Assembly (NCBI GenBank): GCA_963698565.1
Contig: CAVORH010000028.1
Location: 1 to 64,000, forward strand
DNA length: 64,000 nucleotides
Source of the DNA: Sva-07 sp963698565
GTDB taxonomy: Bacteria; Actinomycetota; Acidimicrobiia; Acidimicrobiales; Ilumatobacteraceae
Reading direction: 5' to 3'
The notes beneath the pieces were generated by a model. It did no database searches, had not been told where the DNA came from, and saw only the letters and a program-made list of their open reading frames with translations. The position numbers and the translations under genes were made by a program. The stretch's first letter is position 1, and each line of letters begins with the position of its first letter. Positions 49,333-58,478 of this stretch are shown one piece after another.

Positions 49333-51093
49333 CTACGAGCCGGGGATCAGGTCTTCGCAGGCCAACAGTGCGAGCCCGAACGCCGGATCGGTCGGATCGA
49401 TCGCCTCGAGCAGGGTCTCACCGGACGGATCGGCGAGCAGATCGGCGACGGTGACCTCGGGGACGTCGGCGCCGTTCTCACGCAGACAGTCGAAGAGCAC
49501 GACGAGTTGATCGAACTCGCCCTCCCCGGCGGGCAGGAACACGTCGTCGGCGGCGGTGTTCACGCACGACGAACCGGGCGCCGGCATCGTCAGATCGACC
49601 AGGTAGTCGACGACCACCGGCTCGACACACGGAACCGACAGGAATGCCGTGTGACCATCGGACTCGACCGTGTACAGCTCGGCCGAGGCGAGCAGGTCCG
49701 CCATCTCCACCGACCATTCGTACGGTGTGGCGGGGTCGCCCGTGTTGCCGATCACGAGGATCGGAGGTGCGCCGGACGCGGGGCCGACGATCAACGGGTC
49801 GACCGGCAGTGGGCCACCGATGCACCCGGTGGCGGCACGCAGCAGGTCACCGAACCACCGCGACTGCTGCGCGGCGGAATCGGACTCGATCCGCACCTCC
49901 TCGGTCGGCGGACGGATGAGGTTGTCGGCGCAGTTGATGGTGAATCCGGCGTCCTGGCTCTCGTCGTAACTGCCGTCGGGCTGTCTGCCGAGGTAGGTGT
50001 CGGTCAGCACCTGCAGCAACGTGCCGTCACCGTCGACGGACGCGTCGAGCAGCCCGTCGGCGAGCACCGACCAGAGCTGGGTGTTGTACATGGCGGCGAT
50101 CACGGCGAGCTGGAGTTCGCCCGGCGTCAGCACGCGAGCCGGGTCGTCGGTCGGGATGCTGCCGACGGCAGCGAGCGAGTCGACGAGGTCCGCGTACACC
50201 TCGAGGGTCGGGCCCGCCGTCGACAGCGCACAGTCGCTGTCGGCATCGCATGCCGCCGCGAACCGCTCGAACGCGCGGTCGAGGCTCGCCGCCTGTTCCG
50301 CATCGAGTTCGGCGAAGTCGGTCGTCGGCTTGACCGCGCCGTCGAGGACGAGCGCTCGAACCCGGTCAGGGAACAACTCGGCGTACGTTGCGCCGATCCG
50401 GGTCCCGTAGGAGAAGCCGACGTAACTCAGGCGATCGTCGCCGAGCGCCTCGCGGATGGCATCGAGGTCACGGGCCGTGTTGTTCGTACCGAGCCACGGC
50501 CCGATCGCAACCGTCTCGGGGGTACACGTCGACGGACGGGCCTCGGCCTCGGCGACCAGCGCATCCCAGGCCAGGTCGTCACCCTGGGCGAGCAGGTCGA
50601 TCTGGTCGTCGAGTTCGGTGTCACAGTCGACCGCCGTGCTGGCGCCCACACCGCGCGGATCGAACGACACCAGATCGAAACGACTCGAGATCTCCGGCGG
50701 TATCAGCAACGCGGCGGACTGCAGGAACTCGATTCCCGAGCCGCCCGGGCCACCGGGGTTGAACACCAACGATCCGATCCGTTCGTCGTCGTCGGGGGTC
50801 ACCGAGCGGGCGAGCGCCAACTCGACCGTCGAGCCGTCGGGGCTGGCGTAGTCGAGGGGGACCGTCAGCGATCCACACTCGAGTTCGGGCCCGGTCGCGG
50901 CGCCACCGACACAGGGCGACCAGTCGATCGACCCCGTCTCCGGCGTCGTACCACCCGGGTCGCCCACGCCGGTGTTCGGATCGTCGGCTGGTCGGATCGG
51001 GTTGATCTCGACCGTCGACACTCCACTGGCCGTGGCGCAGGAGGTGGCGGCGAGCACCACGGCCACTGCCGCCAGGATCGACCGTCGACGCAC
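49333..51093 (-). CDS. Secreted alpha/beta-hydrolase, tripeptidyl aminopeptidase-like lipoprotein
   Basis: 586 aa. A lipoprotein-type signal ends VLAATSCATA, so it acts outside the membrane. The N-terminal alpha/beta-hydrolase core has FNPGGPGGSGIEFL (oxyanion loop), FDPRGVGAS and the nucleophile in YVGFSYGTRIG. The C-terminal TAP-like half carries the Asp in LVIGNTGDPATPYEW and the His in ESDGHTAFLSVPCV. It is similar to Streptomyces tripeptidyl aminopeptidases and mycobacterial lipoprotein peptidases. The start is a GTG. Substrate peptide is unknown. Confidence 0.88.
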   Translation of the reverse strand: MRRRSILAAVAVVLAATSCATASGVSTVEINPIRPADDPNTGVGDPGGTTPETGSIDWSPCVGGAATGPELECGSLTVPLDYASPDGSTVELALARSVTPDDDERIGSLVFNPGGPGGSGIEFLQSAALLIPPEISSRFDLVSFDPRGVGASTAVDCDTELDDQIDLLAQGDDLAWDALVAEAEARPSTCTPETVAIGPWLGTNNTARDLDAIREALGDDRLSYVGFSYGTRIGATYAELFPDRVRALVLDGAVKPTTDFAELDAEQAASLDRAFERFAAACDADSDCALSTAGPTLEVYADLVDSLAAVGSIPTDDPARVLTPGELQLAVIAAMYNTQLWSVLADGLLDASVDGDGTLLQVLTDTYLGRQPDGSYDESQDAGFTINCADNLIRPPTEEVRIESDSAAQQSRWFGDLLRAATGCIGGPLPVDPLIVGPASGAPPILVIGNTGDPATPYEWSVEMADLLASAELYTVESDGHTAFLSVPCVEPVVVDYLVDLTMPAPGSSCVNTAADDVFLPAGEGEFDQLVVLFDCLRENGADVPEVTVADLLADPSGETLLEAIDPTDPAFGLALLACEDLIPGS

Positions 51094-51175
51094 GGGCCGA
51101 AGCTACCGCCGGCGACCACGCGACGTGCTTCGGGTCCGCGCTTCAGGACCGGGCACGACGTGCCGATGACATCGC

Positions 51176-51590
51176 ATGTCCCGGTCCGTCGCCCACCGCC
51201 CGATCCTGCTCCTCGCCGTCGCACTCGTCGGCCTCGGAGCGGCGTGCGGGTCATCGGACAGCGCTTCGTCGGACACCGACGGAGCACTCGTTGCGCCGCC
51301 GGGGACAGCGACCGTCGCCGTGACGACGGACCCTCCGGCTCGGGCGGGCGGCATCGGGGGCGCGATCGAGGTCGCCGCCGGCGCGCCGGGGCGAGGCAGG
51401 GGACGCAGCCTGCACCATCGATCTGCAATCACTGCAGAGCGCGTCCGAGATGTACCTGGCCCTGAACGGGAGCCTGCCCACCAGCCAGGACGACCTGCTC
51501 GACGCACAGATCATCACGGAGCGCTCCGTTCGATTCGAGATCTCTGCCAACGGCGACATCGTGCCCGCTCCGGGCAGTCCCTGCACCTGA
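51176..51590 (+). pseudogene. Small lipoprotein with pilin-like C-terminus, one frameshift
   Basis: From ATG 51176 the N-terminus is a lipoprotein signal (PILLLAVALVGLGAACGSSD, Cys about 24) followed by a Thr/Ala/Gly-rich linker. At about 51397 the frame must shift to read the natural continuation GDAACTIDLQSLQSASEMYL, ALNGSLPTSQDDLLDAQIIT and VPAPGSPCT with the stop at 51588-51590. This continuation looks like a type II secretion/pilin-type beta domain with a Cys pair. Without the shift the frame becomes Arg-rich and non-coding. A single-base error or mutation is likely. It is divergent from the hydrolase gene. Confidence 0.65.
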
Positions 51591-51628
51591 CTCGACGACG
51601 ACCGGCGCGACGCGTCACCGAGGACGAT

Positions 51629-52198
51629 TCACTCCGACCACTTCGGTGCGTACCCGTCCGGCGGTGACGTGGCCAGCCGGATCGCCTCGTCCACCACGTC
51701 GGCGCGTCGGGCGAGTGCAACATGTGCCTGCCGTACGAACCCCGCCGACGCGCTGCGCTCGATGAAGTCGAACAACGGGACGAAGTAGTCGAGCACGTCG
51801 AGGAACACCACCGGTGCCGACACGAGGCCGAGCTGGTTCCAGGTGATGATCTCGAAGGCCTCGTCGAGCGTGCCGAACCCGCCCGGCAGCACGATCACGC
51901 CGTCGGACAACTCCGCCATCCTCGCCTTGCGCTGATGCATGCTCGACGTCACCTCGAGCCGCGTCAGCCCGTGGTGCGCCACCTCGGCCGCGACCAGCTG
52001 CTCGGTCATCACGCCGATCACGTCGCCACCGGCCGCCATCGCCGAGTCCGCGACCACCCCCATCAGGCCGACGTGCCCACCGCCGTAGACCAGGTCGTGG
52101 CCGGACCGGGCAATCGCCGCGCCAAGCACCGCCGCCGTCGCAGCGAAGGCCGCGTCGGCACCCGAACTCGATCCGCAGAACACGCACAGCGCACCCAT
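51629..52198 (-). CDS. LOG-family nucleotide 5'-monophosphate phosphoribohydrolase
   Basis: 189 aa. The Rossmann-like fold has the PGGFGTLDEAFEIITW signature with the catalytic Glu and Arg of the family (TIGR00730), plus VYGGGHVGLMGVVADSAM. LOG proteins release the base from nucleotide monophosphates such as cytokinin ribotides or AMP/CMP. It may take part in purine or base salvage. Start and length are normal. It is followed on the same strand, across a gap, by the frameshifted lipoprotein on the opposite strand. Confidence 0.9.
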   Translation of the reverse strand: MGALCVFCGSSSGADAAFAATAAVLGAAIARSGHDLVYGGGHVGLMGVVADSAMAAGGDVIGVMTEQLVAAEVAHHGLTRLEVTSSMHQRKARMAELSDGVIVLPGGFGTLDEAFEIITWNQLGLVSAPVVFLDVLDYFVPLFDFIERSASAGFVRQAHVALARRADVVDEAIRLATSPPDGYAPKWSE

Positions 52199-52215
52199 CA
52201 GCCGCCCCTCACCGC

Positions 52216-52662
52216 CTACGCGAAGTCCGAGACCTGTGGCGACGCCCCGCGAGCCGTCGGATCGACCGGACTCATCACTCCGACCATGATCGGACCGGGA
52301 CCTCGCACCACGGCGTAGCGGGCGCCCCAGAAGGCGTCGTACGGCGCACGGACGCCTTCAGCACCCAGCGTGAGTGCGCGATCGAATGCGACGTCGACGG
52401 TCTCACGGTCGTCGGCCCGCAGGTTGACCACGACGCCCGCGAACTCCTCGGGGAGGCCGCCCCAGTGCGAGGCGAACGCCGAGCTGTCGAGGTCGACCAC
52501 GAAGCCGTCGCCGACCGCCGGGAGCGTGACGTGGTGTGCCGCCCACTCCGACCACTCACCATCGATCTCCTCGATCCCCACCCCGAGCGCACGGAGGAAC
52601 CCGACGACCCCGGCAACGTCGGGCACCACGAGATTGGCCTGGTCGAACGAGAGCCGGCTCAT
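52216..52662 (-). CDS. VOC-superfamily protein (glyoxalase/bleomycin-resistance-like)
   Basis: 148 aa, one vicinal-oxygen-chelate domain: LSFDQANLVVPDVAGVVGFLRALG at the start, then VVDLDSSAFASHWGG and VVVNLRADDRETVDVAFDRA, AYDAFWGARYAVVRGPGP. The usual metal ligands (His/Glu) are not all obvious, so it may be a binding protein rather than an enzyme. It ends 17 nt from the LOG gene on the same strand. Start MSRLSF is chosen; an alternative begins 18 nt further upstream. Confidence 0.8.
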   Translation of the reverse strand: MSRLSFDQANLVVPDVAGVVGFLRALGVGIEEIDGEWSEWAAHHVTLPAVGDGFVVDLDSSAFASHWGGLPEEFAGVVVNLRADDRETVDVAFDRALTLGAEGVRAPYDAFWGARYAVVRGPGPIMVGVMSPVDPTARGASPQVSDFA

Positions 52663-52775
52663 CCACCAAACGTAGATCATCGACCGATGCGCTCCGCTCG
52701 ACAGTGCGCAAGGCGCGTCGTGATCCGCACTCGAAGTTCGACCGCGACCAAATGGCCCGGCCGGATACCGACCGG

Positions 52776-52781
52776 TAACGT
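52776..52781 (+). promoter_or_regulatory. TAACGT -10 box of the methylsuccinyl-CoA-dehydrogenase-like gene
   Basis: It ends exactly 7 nt upstream of ATG 52789. Confidence 0.5.
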
Positions 52782-52788
52782 CTCGAAC

Positions 52789-54426
52789 ATGACCGAGACG
52801 ATCGCTGCTCCCGACCTCCCCGCCGCCGCCGACGCCATCGATCTCGCCGACCGGGTGGTCGGCAAGGCCGTCCGTCAGCTCGCGGCCGCTGGCGGCCCCG
52901 ACGTCCACCAGGTGCTCGCCTACGACATCGCCCACGCCGCCTCCGGTGTCGCCACGGCCCGATCGCTGCTCGACTACGGCGCCAAGGGTGACGTCGAGGC
53001 GAAGATCACCTGCGCCTTCGCCGCCGACATGCTCCATGAGCTGGGCTCGAAGTTGCTCGGTCGTGAAGAGGCCTGGGGTGTCGAACGCGACCCCCTCGCC
53101 GCCGCACACGGGTTCATCACGCAGTTCCGGGCGCCGGAGTTCCTGGCCTCGCTCGCCGACCAGGCGGGTCCCCGCCACCTCGACGACGACATGGAGATGG
53201 TGGCCGACACGTTCGGATCGTTCGCCGCCAACGTGATCGCACCCCATGCCGAACACGTGCACCGCACGAATGGCGACGTGCCCGAGGAGATCATCAGTGG
53301 GATGGCCGAGCTCGGTGCGTTCGGCCTCAGCGTGCCCGCCGAGTACGGCGGCTACAGCGAGGGCGGCGACTCCGAGTACATCGCGATGGTCGCAGCCACC
53401 GAGGAGCTGTCGAAGGCCAGCCTCGGCATCGGCGGCTCGCTGATCACCCGCCCCGAGATCCTCACCCGAGCACTCGTCAAGGGTGGCACCGAGGCGCAGA
53501 AGCAGGAGTGGCTGCCGAAGCTCGCCACCGCCGAGGTGATGCCCGCGGTGGCGGTCACCGAACCCGACTACGGCAGCGACGTCGCCGGCATCAAGGTCAC
53601 CGCAACCCCCGCCCCCGGCCCGAACGGCGAGGACGGTTGGGTGATCAACGGCGTGAAGACGTGGTGCACGTTCGGCGCTCGGGCGGATGCGCTCACCCTG
53701 CTGGCGCGTACCGATCCCGATCGCAGCAAGACCCACCGCGGCCTGTCGCTGTTCATCGTGCCGAAGCCCCGAGGCGACAGCCACGGTTTCGAGTTCACGC
53801 AACCGGGGCCCGTCGTCGACGGCACCGAGCGCGTCGGCAAGATGGAGGGCCGTCCGATCGACACGATCGGCTACCGCGGCATGCACTCCTACGAGATCGC
53901 CCTCGAGAACTGGTGGGTGCCCGCCGAGAACCAGGTGGGCATGGAGGACGGCCTCGGCAAGGGGTTCTACTACCAGATGGCCGGATTCGAGAACGGCCGG
54001 CTGCAGACCGCCGCCCGCGCCGTCGGGGTGATGCAGGCCGCCTACGAGGCCGCGCTCGACTACGCCGAGAACCGCAAGGTGTTCGGTGAGGCGATCATCG
54101 ACTACCAGCTCACCCGGGCCAAGCTCGGCCGCATGGCGGTGCTCACCCAGGCCGGCCGCCAGTTCTCCTATGCCGTCGCCACGCTGATGGCCAAGGGCGA
54201 AGGCGCGATGGAGGCCTCGATGGTCAAGGCCTACGTGTGCAAGGCCGCCGAGTGGGTGAGCCGCGAGGCGATGCAGATCCACGGCGGCATGGGCTACGCC
54301 GAGGAGTTCCCGGTCAGCCGCCTGTTCGTCGACGCCCGAGTGCTCTCGATCTTCGAGGGCGCCGACGAGACCCTGTGCCTCAAGGTGATCGCCCGCCAAC
54401 TGATCTCCTCGACCACGACCACCTGA
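52789..54426 (+). CDS. Acyl-CoA dehydrogenase with long N-terminal domain, methylsuccinyl-CoA dehydrogenase-like
   Basis: 545 aa, about 150 residues longer than a typical acyl-CoA dehydrogenase. The extra N-terminal domain (AYDIAHAASGVATARSLLDYG) is as in (2S)-methylsuccinyl-CoA dehydrogenases of the ethylmalonyl-CoA pathway, which make mesaconyl-CoA. The catalytic core has VTEPDYGSDVAGIKVTAT, GVKTWCTFGARAD, then FGEAIIDYQLTRAKLGRM and MQIHGGMGYAEEFPVSRLF. With the MaoC gene at 37738 and the lyases at 34866-36822, it would complete part of that pathway, though it lies 14.5 kb away. The start ATG has a TAACGT box 7 nt upstream. Confidence 0.88.
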   Translation: MTETIAAPDLPAAADAIDLADRVVGKAVRQLAAAGGPDVHQVLAYDIAHAASGVATARSLLDYGAKGDVEAKITCAFAADMLHELGSKLLGREEAWGVERDPLAAAHGFITQFRAPEFLASLADQAGPRHLDDDMEMVADTFGSFAANVIAPHAEHVHRTNGDVPEEIISGMAELGAFGLSVPAEYGGYSEGGDSEYIAMVAATEELSKASLGIGGSLITRPEILTRALVKGGTEAQKQEWLPKLATAEVMPAVAVTEPDYGSDVAGIKVTATPAPGPNGEDGWVINGVKTWCTFGARADALTLLARTDPDRSKTHRGLSLFIVPKPRGDSHGFEFTQPGPVVDGTERVGKMEGRPIDTIGYRGMHSYEIALENWWVPAENQVGMEDGLGKGFYYQMAGFENGRLQTAARAVGVMQAAYEAALDYAENRKVFGEAIIDYQLTRAKLGRMAVLTQAGRQFSYAVATLMAKGEGAMEASMVKAYVCKAAEWVSREAMQIHGGMGYAEEFPVSRLFVDARVLSIFEGADETLCLKVIARQLISSTTTT

Positions 54427-54530
54427 CCCCACCCCCACCTCGCCCCGTGCCGGGAGATCACGCGATCCGGTCGTTCGGTGACCGGGTTCCGCGAGACCTC
54501 GGTGTGGTGGCGTGACCCGATCGGAGCACG

Positions 54531-55949
54531 ATGCTGATTGCGCTCGACAACCTGATGGCGGCTCGCTACCAGATGGCGTTGTCGCTCGGGTTCCACATCG
54601 TGCTCGCCTGCTTCGGTGTGGCACTGCCGGCGCTGATCTACGTGCTGCACCGGCGCGGTATCCGGCACGACGATCCCGACGCCCTCGTCCTCGCCAAGAA
54701 GTGGGCGAAGGTGTCGGCCGTGCTGTTCGCAGTCGGGGCGGTCTCGGGCACGATCCTCAGTTTCGAGATGGGGTTGCTCTGGCCCGGGATGATGTCGACC
54801 TACGGCGACGTCATCGGCCTGCCGTTCGCGCTCGAAGGGATCGCCTTCTTCACCGAGGCCGTGTTCATCGCCATCTACCTGTACGGATGGGGACGACTCT
54901 CCCCGCGGGTGCACCTCAACACACTGATCCCGATCATGATCTCGGGCGCGTTCGGCACGTTCTGCATCATCTCGGTGAACGCATGGATGAACGCACCCGC
55001 CGGCTTCGACCTCGACGCCAACGGCGAGGTGGTCGACGTGCGGCCGCTGGAGGCGATGTTCAACTCGGCCGTGCTCGGCCAGTCGGTGCACATGTTCGTC
55101 GCCGCCTACATGGTCACCGGGTTCCTCGTCGCGGCGGTCTATGCGGTCGGGATGTTGAAGGGCCGCGACGACCACCGACATCGCATGGGATTCGCCGTGG
55201 CGATGGCGTTCGCCGGAATCGCCGCGGTCGTCCAGCCGTTCGTGGGACACCTGACCGGTGCCCGCCTCGCCGAGGAGCAGCCGTCGAAGCTGGCCGCGAT
55301 GGAGTTGGCGACAGAGACCGAGACCAGGGCGCCGCTGATCATCGGCGGCATCCTCGTCGACGGCGAGGTCCGCTTCGGGATCGAGCTCCCGGTGCTCGGT
55401 TCGCTCGTCGCCACCAACTCGCTGAACGGGGAGGTGCCCGGGCTCGACGAGTTCCCGCCCGACGAGCAGCCGCCGGCGAACGTGGTCCACCTCGCCTTCC
55501 AGACGATGGTCGGTGCCGGCACGGTGATGGCCGCCGTCGCCGTCTGGTACTGGTGGCGCAAACGCCGACACGACGACCCACTCAGCCCCTGGCTGTTGCG
55601 AGCGGTCGTGGCGTGCGGCGGGCTGGCGGTGGTCGCACTGCAGGCCGGCTGGGTCACGACCGAGGTGGGTCGCCAACCATGGATCGTGTACCAGGTGATG
55701 CGCGTCGACGAGGCGGTCACCGACAACAACGGCATCTGGATCAGCCTCGCGGTCGTCGTGGTCGTCTACGCGTCGATGGCGTACCTCGCCACTCGGGTGA
55801 TCCGGGGCATGACCCGCCGCTGGCGCGAGTCCGACGCGATCGACATCCCCACTCCGTACGGTCCCCCGGAAGCCCTGACGCCGGTCGGCGCAGGCGGTGG
55901 CGAGATCTCCGAGGACGGACGATCCGGAACCGACGATGGGCCTGAGTGA
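54531..55949 (+). CDS. cydA: Cytochrome bd ubiquinol oxidase subunit I
   Basis: 472 aa, nine helices. Landmarks are RYQMALSLGFHIVLACFGVALPAL (with the heme b595 His ligand), GRLSP after the first loop, GTFCIISVNAWMNAPAGF and the short Q-loop typical of the CioA/actinobacterial type. HMFVAAYMVTGFLVA carries the next His, and GWVTTEVGRQPWIVYQ lies near the end. It catalyses quinol oxidation and oxygen reduction at low oxygen without proton pumping. cydB follows with a 14-bp overlap. Confidence 0.93.
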   Translation: MLIALDNLMAARYQMALSLGFHIVLACFGVALPALIYVLHRRGIRHDDPDALVLAKKWAKVSAVLFAVGAVSGTILSFEMGLLWPGMMSTYGDVIGLPFALEGIAFFTEAVFIAIYLYGWGRLSPRVHLNTLIPIMISGAFGTFCIISVNAWMNAPAGFDLDANGEVVDVRPLEAMFNSAVLGQSVHMFVAAYMVTGFLVAAVYAVGMLKGRDDHRHRMGFAVAMAFAGIAAVVQPFVGHLTGARLAEEQPSKLAAMELATETETRAPLIIGGILVDGEVRFGIELPVLGSLVATNSLNGEVPGLDEFPPDEQPPANVVHLAFQTMVGAGTVMAAVAVWYWWRKRRHDDPLSPWLLRAVVACGGLAVVALQAGWVTTEVGRQPWIVYQVMRVDEAVTDNNGIWISLAVVVVVYASMAYLATRVIRGMTRRWRESDAIDIPTPYGPPEALTPVGAGGGEISEDGRSGTDDGPE

Positions 55950-56961
55950 CCTCGTCGCGGTCCTGCTGTTCGTCGGTGTGATCGCCTACTCGCTGTTCGG
56001 CGGGGCGGACTTCGGCTGCGGGTTCTGGGACCTGACCGCCGGCGACGCCGGCCGCGGCGCTCACCTCCGCCACCAGATCGACAAGTCGATCGGCCCGGTG
56101 TGGGAAGCCAACCACGTGTGGCTCGTGTACATCCTGGTGTTCCTCTGGACGGCGTTTCCCGAGCCGTTCGCGGCGATCATGACGACGTTGTTCGTGCCGT
56201 GGCTGCTGGTCGGGCTCGGCATCGTCCTGCGGGGCGGTGCGTTCGCGTTCCGCAAGTTCTCGACGTCGTTCGGCGAGGCACGAATGCACGGCATCATGTT
56301 CGCCACGTCGTCGCTGATCACCCCGTTCTTCCTCGGGATGATCGCAGGAGCCATCGCGAGCGGTCGGGTGCCGGCCGACGGGTACGGCAATCTCTGGACG
56401 AGCTGGACCGGGCCGACTTCCTGGATCGGTGGCGCCCTGGCGGTGCTGACGACGACGTTTCTCGCCGGCACGTTCCTCGCCGCCGACGCCCGGCGCGGCG
56501 GCAACGAGCCACTGGCGACCGAGATGGGCCGCAAGTCGCTGATCGCCGGAGCGGTCACCGGCGGCGCCGCCCTCGGTGCGGCGGTCGTCATCGAGATCGA
56601 CGCACCGACGTTGGCGAGCGGGTTGCACGGACGGGGGCTCCCCCTGATCATCATCTCGGCGGCTGCCGGATCGATCAGCATGTGGCAGCTGTGGAGAGGG
56701 GACTTCTCGCGGGCGCGCGTCGGCGCGGTGATCGCGGTCGGCGCGATCGTCATCGGGTGGGGCGTGGGCCAGTACGACTGGATCCTGGTCGACCAGGTGA
56801 CGATCGCCGACGGCATCGGTGCCCGGTCGACCCAGATCGGCCTCGTGATCGTGTTCGGCATGGCCGCGGTCACCGCTGTTCCGGCGTTGATCTGGCTCTA
56901 CCTCCTCGTCAACTCCGACCGCTGGTCGAAGGACGAGCCAGGCGCGACGTCCAGCGTCTGA
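55936..56961 (+). CDS. cydB: Cytochrome bd ubiquinol oxidase subunit II
   Basis: 341 aa, eight to nine helices. GGADFGCGFWDLTAG near the start and PVWEANHVWLVYILVFLWTAFP are the typical CydB segments, and GIVLRGGAFAFRKF follows. The gene overlaps cydA by 14 bp, so the two are co-translated. No cydC or cydD assembly genes are in the window. The stop is followed by a hairpin that could end the cydAB transcript. Confidence 0.93.
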   Translation: MGLSDLVAVLLFVGVIAYSLFGGADFGCGFWDLTAGDAGRGAHLRHQIDKSIGPVWEANHVWLVYILVFLWTAFPEPFAAIMTTLFVPWLLVGLGIVLRGGAFAFRKFSTSFGEARMHGIMFATSSLITPFFLGMIAGAIASGRVPADGYGNLWTSWTGPTSWIGGALAVLTTTFLAGTFLAADARRGGNEPLATEMGRKSLIAGAVTGGAALGAAVVIEIDAPTLASGLHGRGLPLIIISAAAGSISMWQLWRGDFSRARVGAVIAVGAIVIGWGVGQYDWILVDQVTIADGIGARSTQIGLVIVFGMAAVTAVPALIWLYLLVNSDRWSKDEPGATSSV

Positions 56962-56974
56962 GCCCGACCTTCCC

Positions 56975-57016
56975 GCGATGAGTGAACCCACCGGATACGG
57001 CGGTTTCGCTCATCGC
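56975..57016. terminator. Hairpin between cydB and the HAD gene
   Basis: GCGATGAGTGAACC pairs with GGTTTCGCTCATCGC (two mismatches) around a 13-nt loop. It lies between the convergent stops at 56961 and 57037. Confidence 0.6.
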
Positions 57017-57036
57017 AGGCGGCCTGGCGGCGCGGG

Positions 57037-57723
57037 TCAGGTGATGAACTCGGCGGCGAGGTCGGCGACGCTGGCGATGCGCTCGAAGTCGGCGTCGGCG
57101 TGATCGTCGTAGGGGTCGAGCAGGATCGGATGCAGCCCGGCAGCCGATGATGCGGCGATGTCCATCGTCACCGAGTCACCGACGTAGGCGATCCGGGATC
57201 GCTCGAACTCCTCGAAGTGGGGCAGCGCATGGTCGAAGATCGCCGGGTCGGGTTTGGCGACGCCGACCACGTGACTGTCGACGATGCAGCGCATCTCGAC
57301 GTGGTCGCCGGGTCCGACCTGGCAGATCTCGCGAACGAGGACGCCCTCGATCTGGCCGCTCGCGTTCGACACGACGCCCATCGGCACACCTGCTGCCGCC
57401 AACGCGTCGAGTGCGCGACGGGTCTCGGGGATCACCCACCTCCACAACGGCGCGTGGCGGGCACCGTCGAAGACGTGCGCGGCCTCGGCCCGGTCGGCCG
57501 GTCGCACACCGACCGTGGCGACGTATGCGTCGTTGTACGGCGCCCACGTGGTCTCGGACGCGCCGACATCGGACTTCGCCTTCATGCCGGCGTAGTGAGC
57601 GCGTCGGTGGGTCTCGACCGACGCGTCACCGCCGTAGTAGGCGAGCAACGGCCCGATCACGTCGGGGTCGGGCAGCACCAGCACGCCGCCCGCGTCGAAC
57701 AGGACGGCATCGAATCGAGGCAT
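57037..57723 (-). CDS. HAD-family hydrolase
   Basis: 228 aa phosphatase-type HAD protein: DAVLFDAGGVL (Asp nucleophile), VVSNASGQIEGV (Ser/Asn motif II), VVGVAKPDPAIFDHA (Lys motif III) and IAYVGDSVTMDIAAS (acidic motif IV). All four motifs are intact. A cap domain is inserted after motif I. It probably acts on a small phosphorylated metabolite; substrate unknown. It lies 17 nt downstream of the dienelactone hydrolase gene on the same strand and is probably in the same operon. Confidence 0.9.
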   Translation of the reverse strand: MPRFDAVLFDAGGVLVLPDPDVIGPLLAYYGGDASVETHRRAHYAGMKAKSDVGASETTWAPYNDAYVATVGVRPADRAEAAHVFDGARHAPLWRWVIPETRRALDALAAAGVPMGVVSNASGQIEGVLVREICQVGPGDHVEMRCIVDSHVVGVAKPDPAIFDHALPHFEEFERSRIAYVGDSVTMDIAASSAAGLHPILLDPYDDHADADFERIASVADLAAEFIT

Positions 57724-57739
57724 CTGATGCCGTGCTCGT

Positions 57740-58432
57740 TCAGCTGAGCTTGTCGTGGAGGAACGAGGTGGCCTGCGGCCAGATCTCGTCGTACTTCTCC
57801 TGGTTCTGGGTACCGAGCGCGTTGTGGGGTGCCATGAAGGCGTGCCCCGTACCCAGGTGGACCGTGATCGTCACGTCCTTGCCGAGCGCCTTCAGTTCCT
57901 CTTCGAGGTGCATCGCCGCCGACGGCGGGAAGAAGTCGTCGTGCTCGGCCATGTGACCCTGGATCGCGGCCTCGATCTTCGAGTAGTCGGGCTGGCTGTC
58001 GCCGCTCGGGAACCCGTAGAAGGGAACGGCGGCCTTCACCTTGTCGGGGCGCTGTGCGGCGAGGATGAACGTCAGCATGCCGCCCATGCAGAACCCCATC
58101 ACGCCGATGCCGTCGCCGGTGGTGGCGTCGTGGTCGGCGAGGAAGTCGACGGCCCCGCTCATGTCGCGCCCCGCACGGTCGGCCGGCATCGAGTTCATCA
58201 ACTCCGCCGCGCGGTCCATCTCGGTGTGCCCGGCCAGCTCACCGTGGTACAGGTCGGGCGCGAGAGCGACGAAGCCCGCCGCTGCGAGACGGTCGGCCAT
58301 CTCCTTGATCCCCGAGTCGAGCCCCCACCACTCCTGCACCACGATGACGCCGGGGCCCGTGCCGCCATCGGGAAGCGCCAGGTAGCCCGACGCGTCGTTG
58401 CCGTTGCTTGCAAAGGTGACGATTTCTCCCAT
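57740..58432 (-). CDS. Dienelactone hydrolase family protein
   Basis: 230 aa alpha/beta-hydrolase with the nucleophile Cys in MGFCMGGMLTF instead of Ser, the DLH hallmark. VIVVQEWWGLDSGIKEMADRL has the early Glu, AEHDDFFPPSAAMHLEEEL contains the catalytic Asp and GTGHAFMAPHNALG the His. It should hydrolyse dienelactone or a related cyclic ester. A TACGGT box 6 nt upstream supports ATG 58432. It is divergent from the aminotransferase, 46 bp away. Confidence 0.92.
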   Translation of the reverse strand: MGEIVTFASNGNDASGYLALPDGGTGPGVIVVQEWWGLDSGIKEMADRLAAAGFVALAPDLYHGELAGHTEMDRAAELMNSMPADRAGRDMSGAVDFLADHDATTGDGIGVMGFCMGGMLTFILAAQRPDKVKAAVPFYGFPSGDSQPDYSKIEAAIQGHMAEHDDFFPPSAAMHLEEELKALGKDVTITVHLGTGHAFMAPHNALGTQNQEKYDEIWPQATSFLHDKLS

Positions 58433-58465
58433 GCGTCAACCGTAGACCCGATCAGGGTTGTGCCA

Positions 58466-58471
58466 TACGAT
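58466..58471 (+). promoter_or_regulatory. TACGAT -10 box of the aminotransferase gene
   Basis: It ends exactly 7 nt upstream of GTG 58479. Confidence 0.5.
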
Positions 58472-58478
58472 CGCGGTC

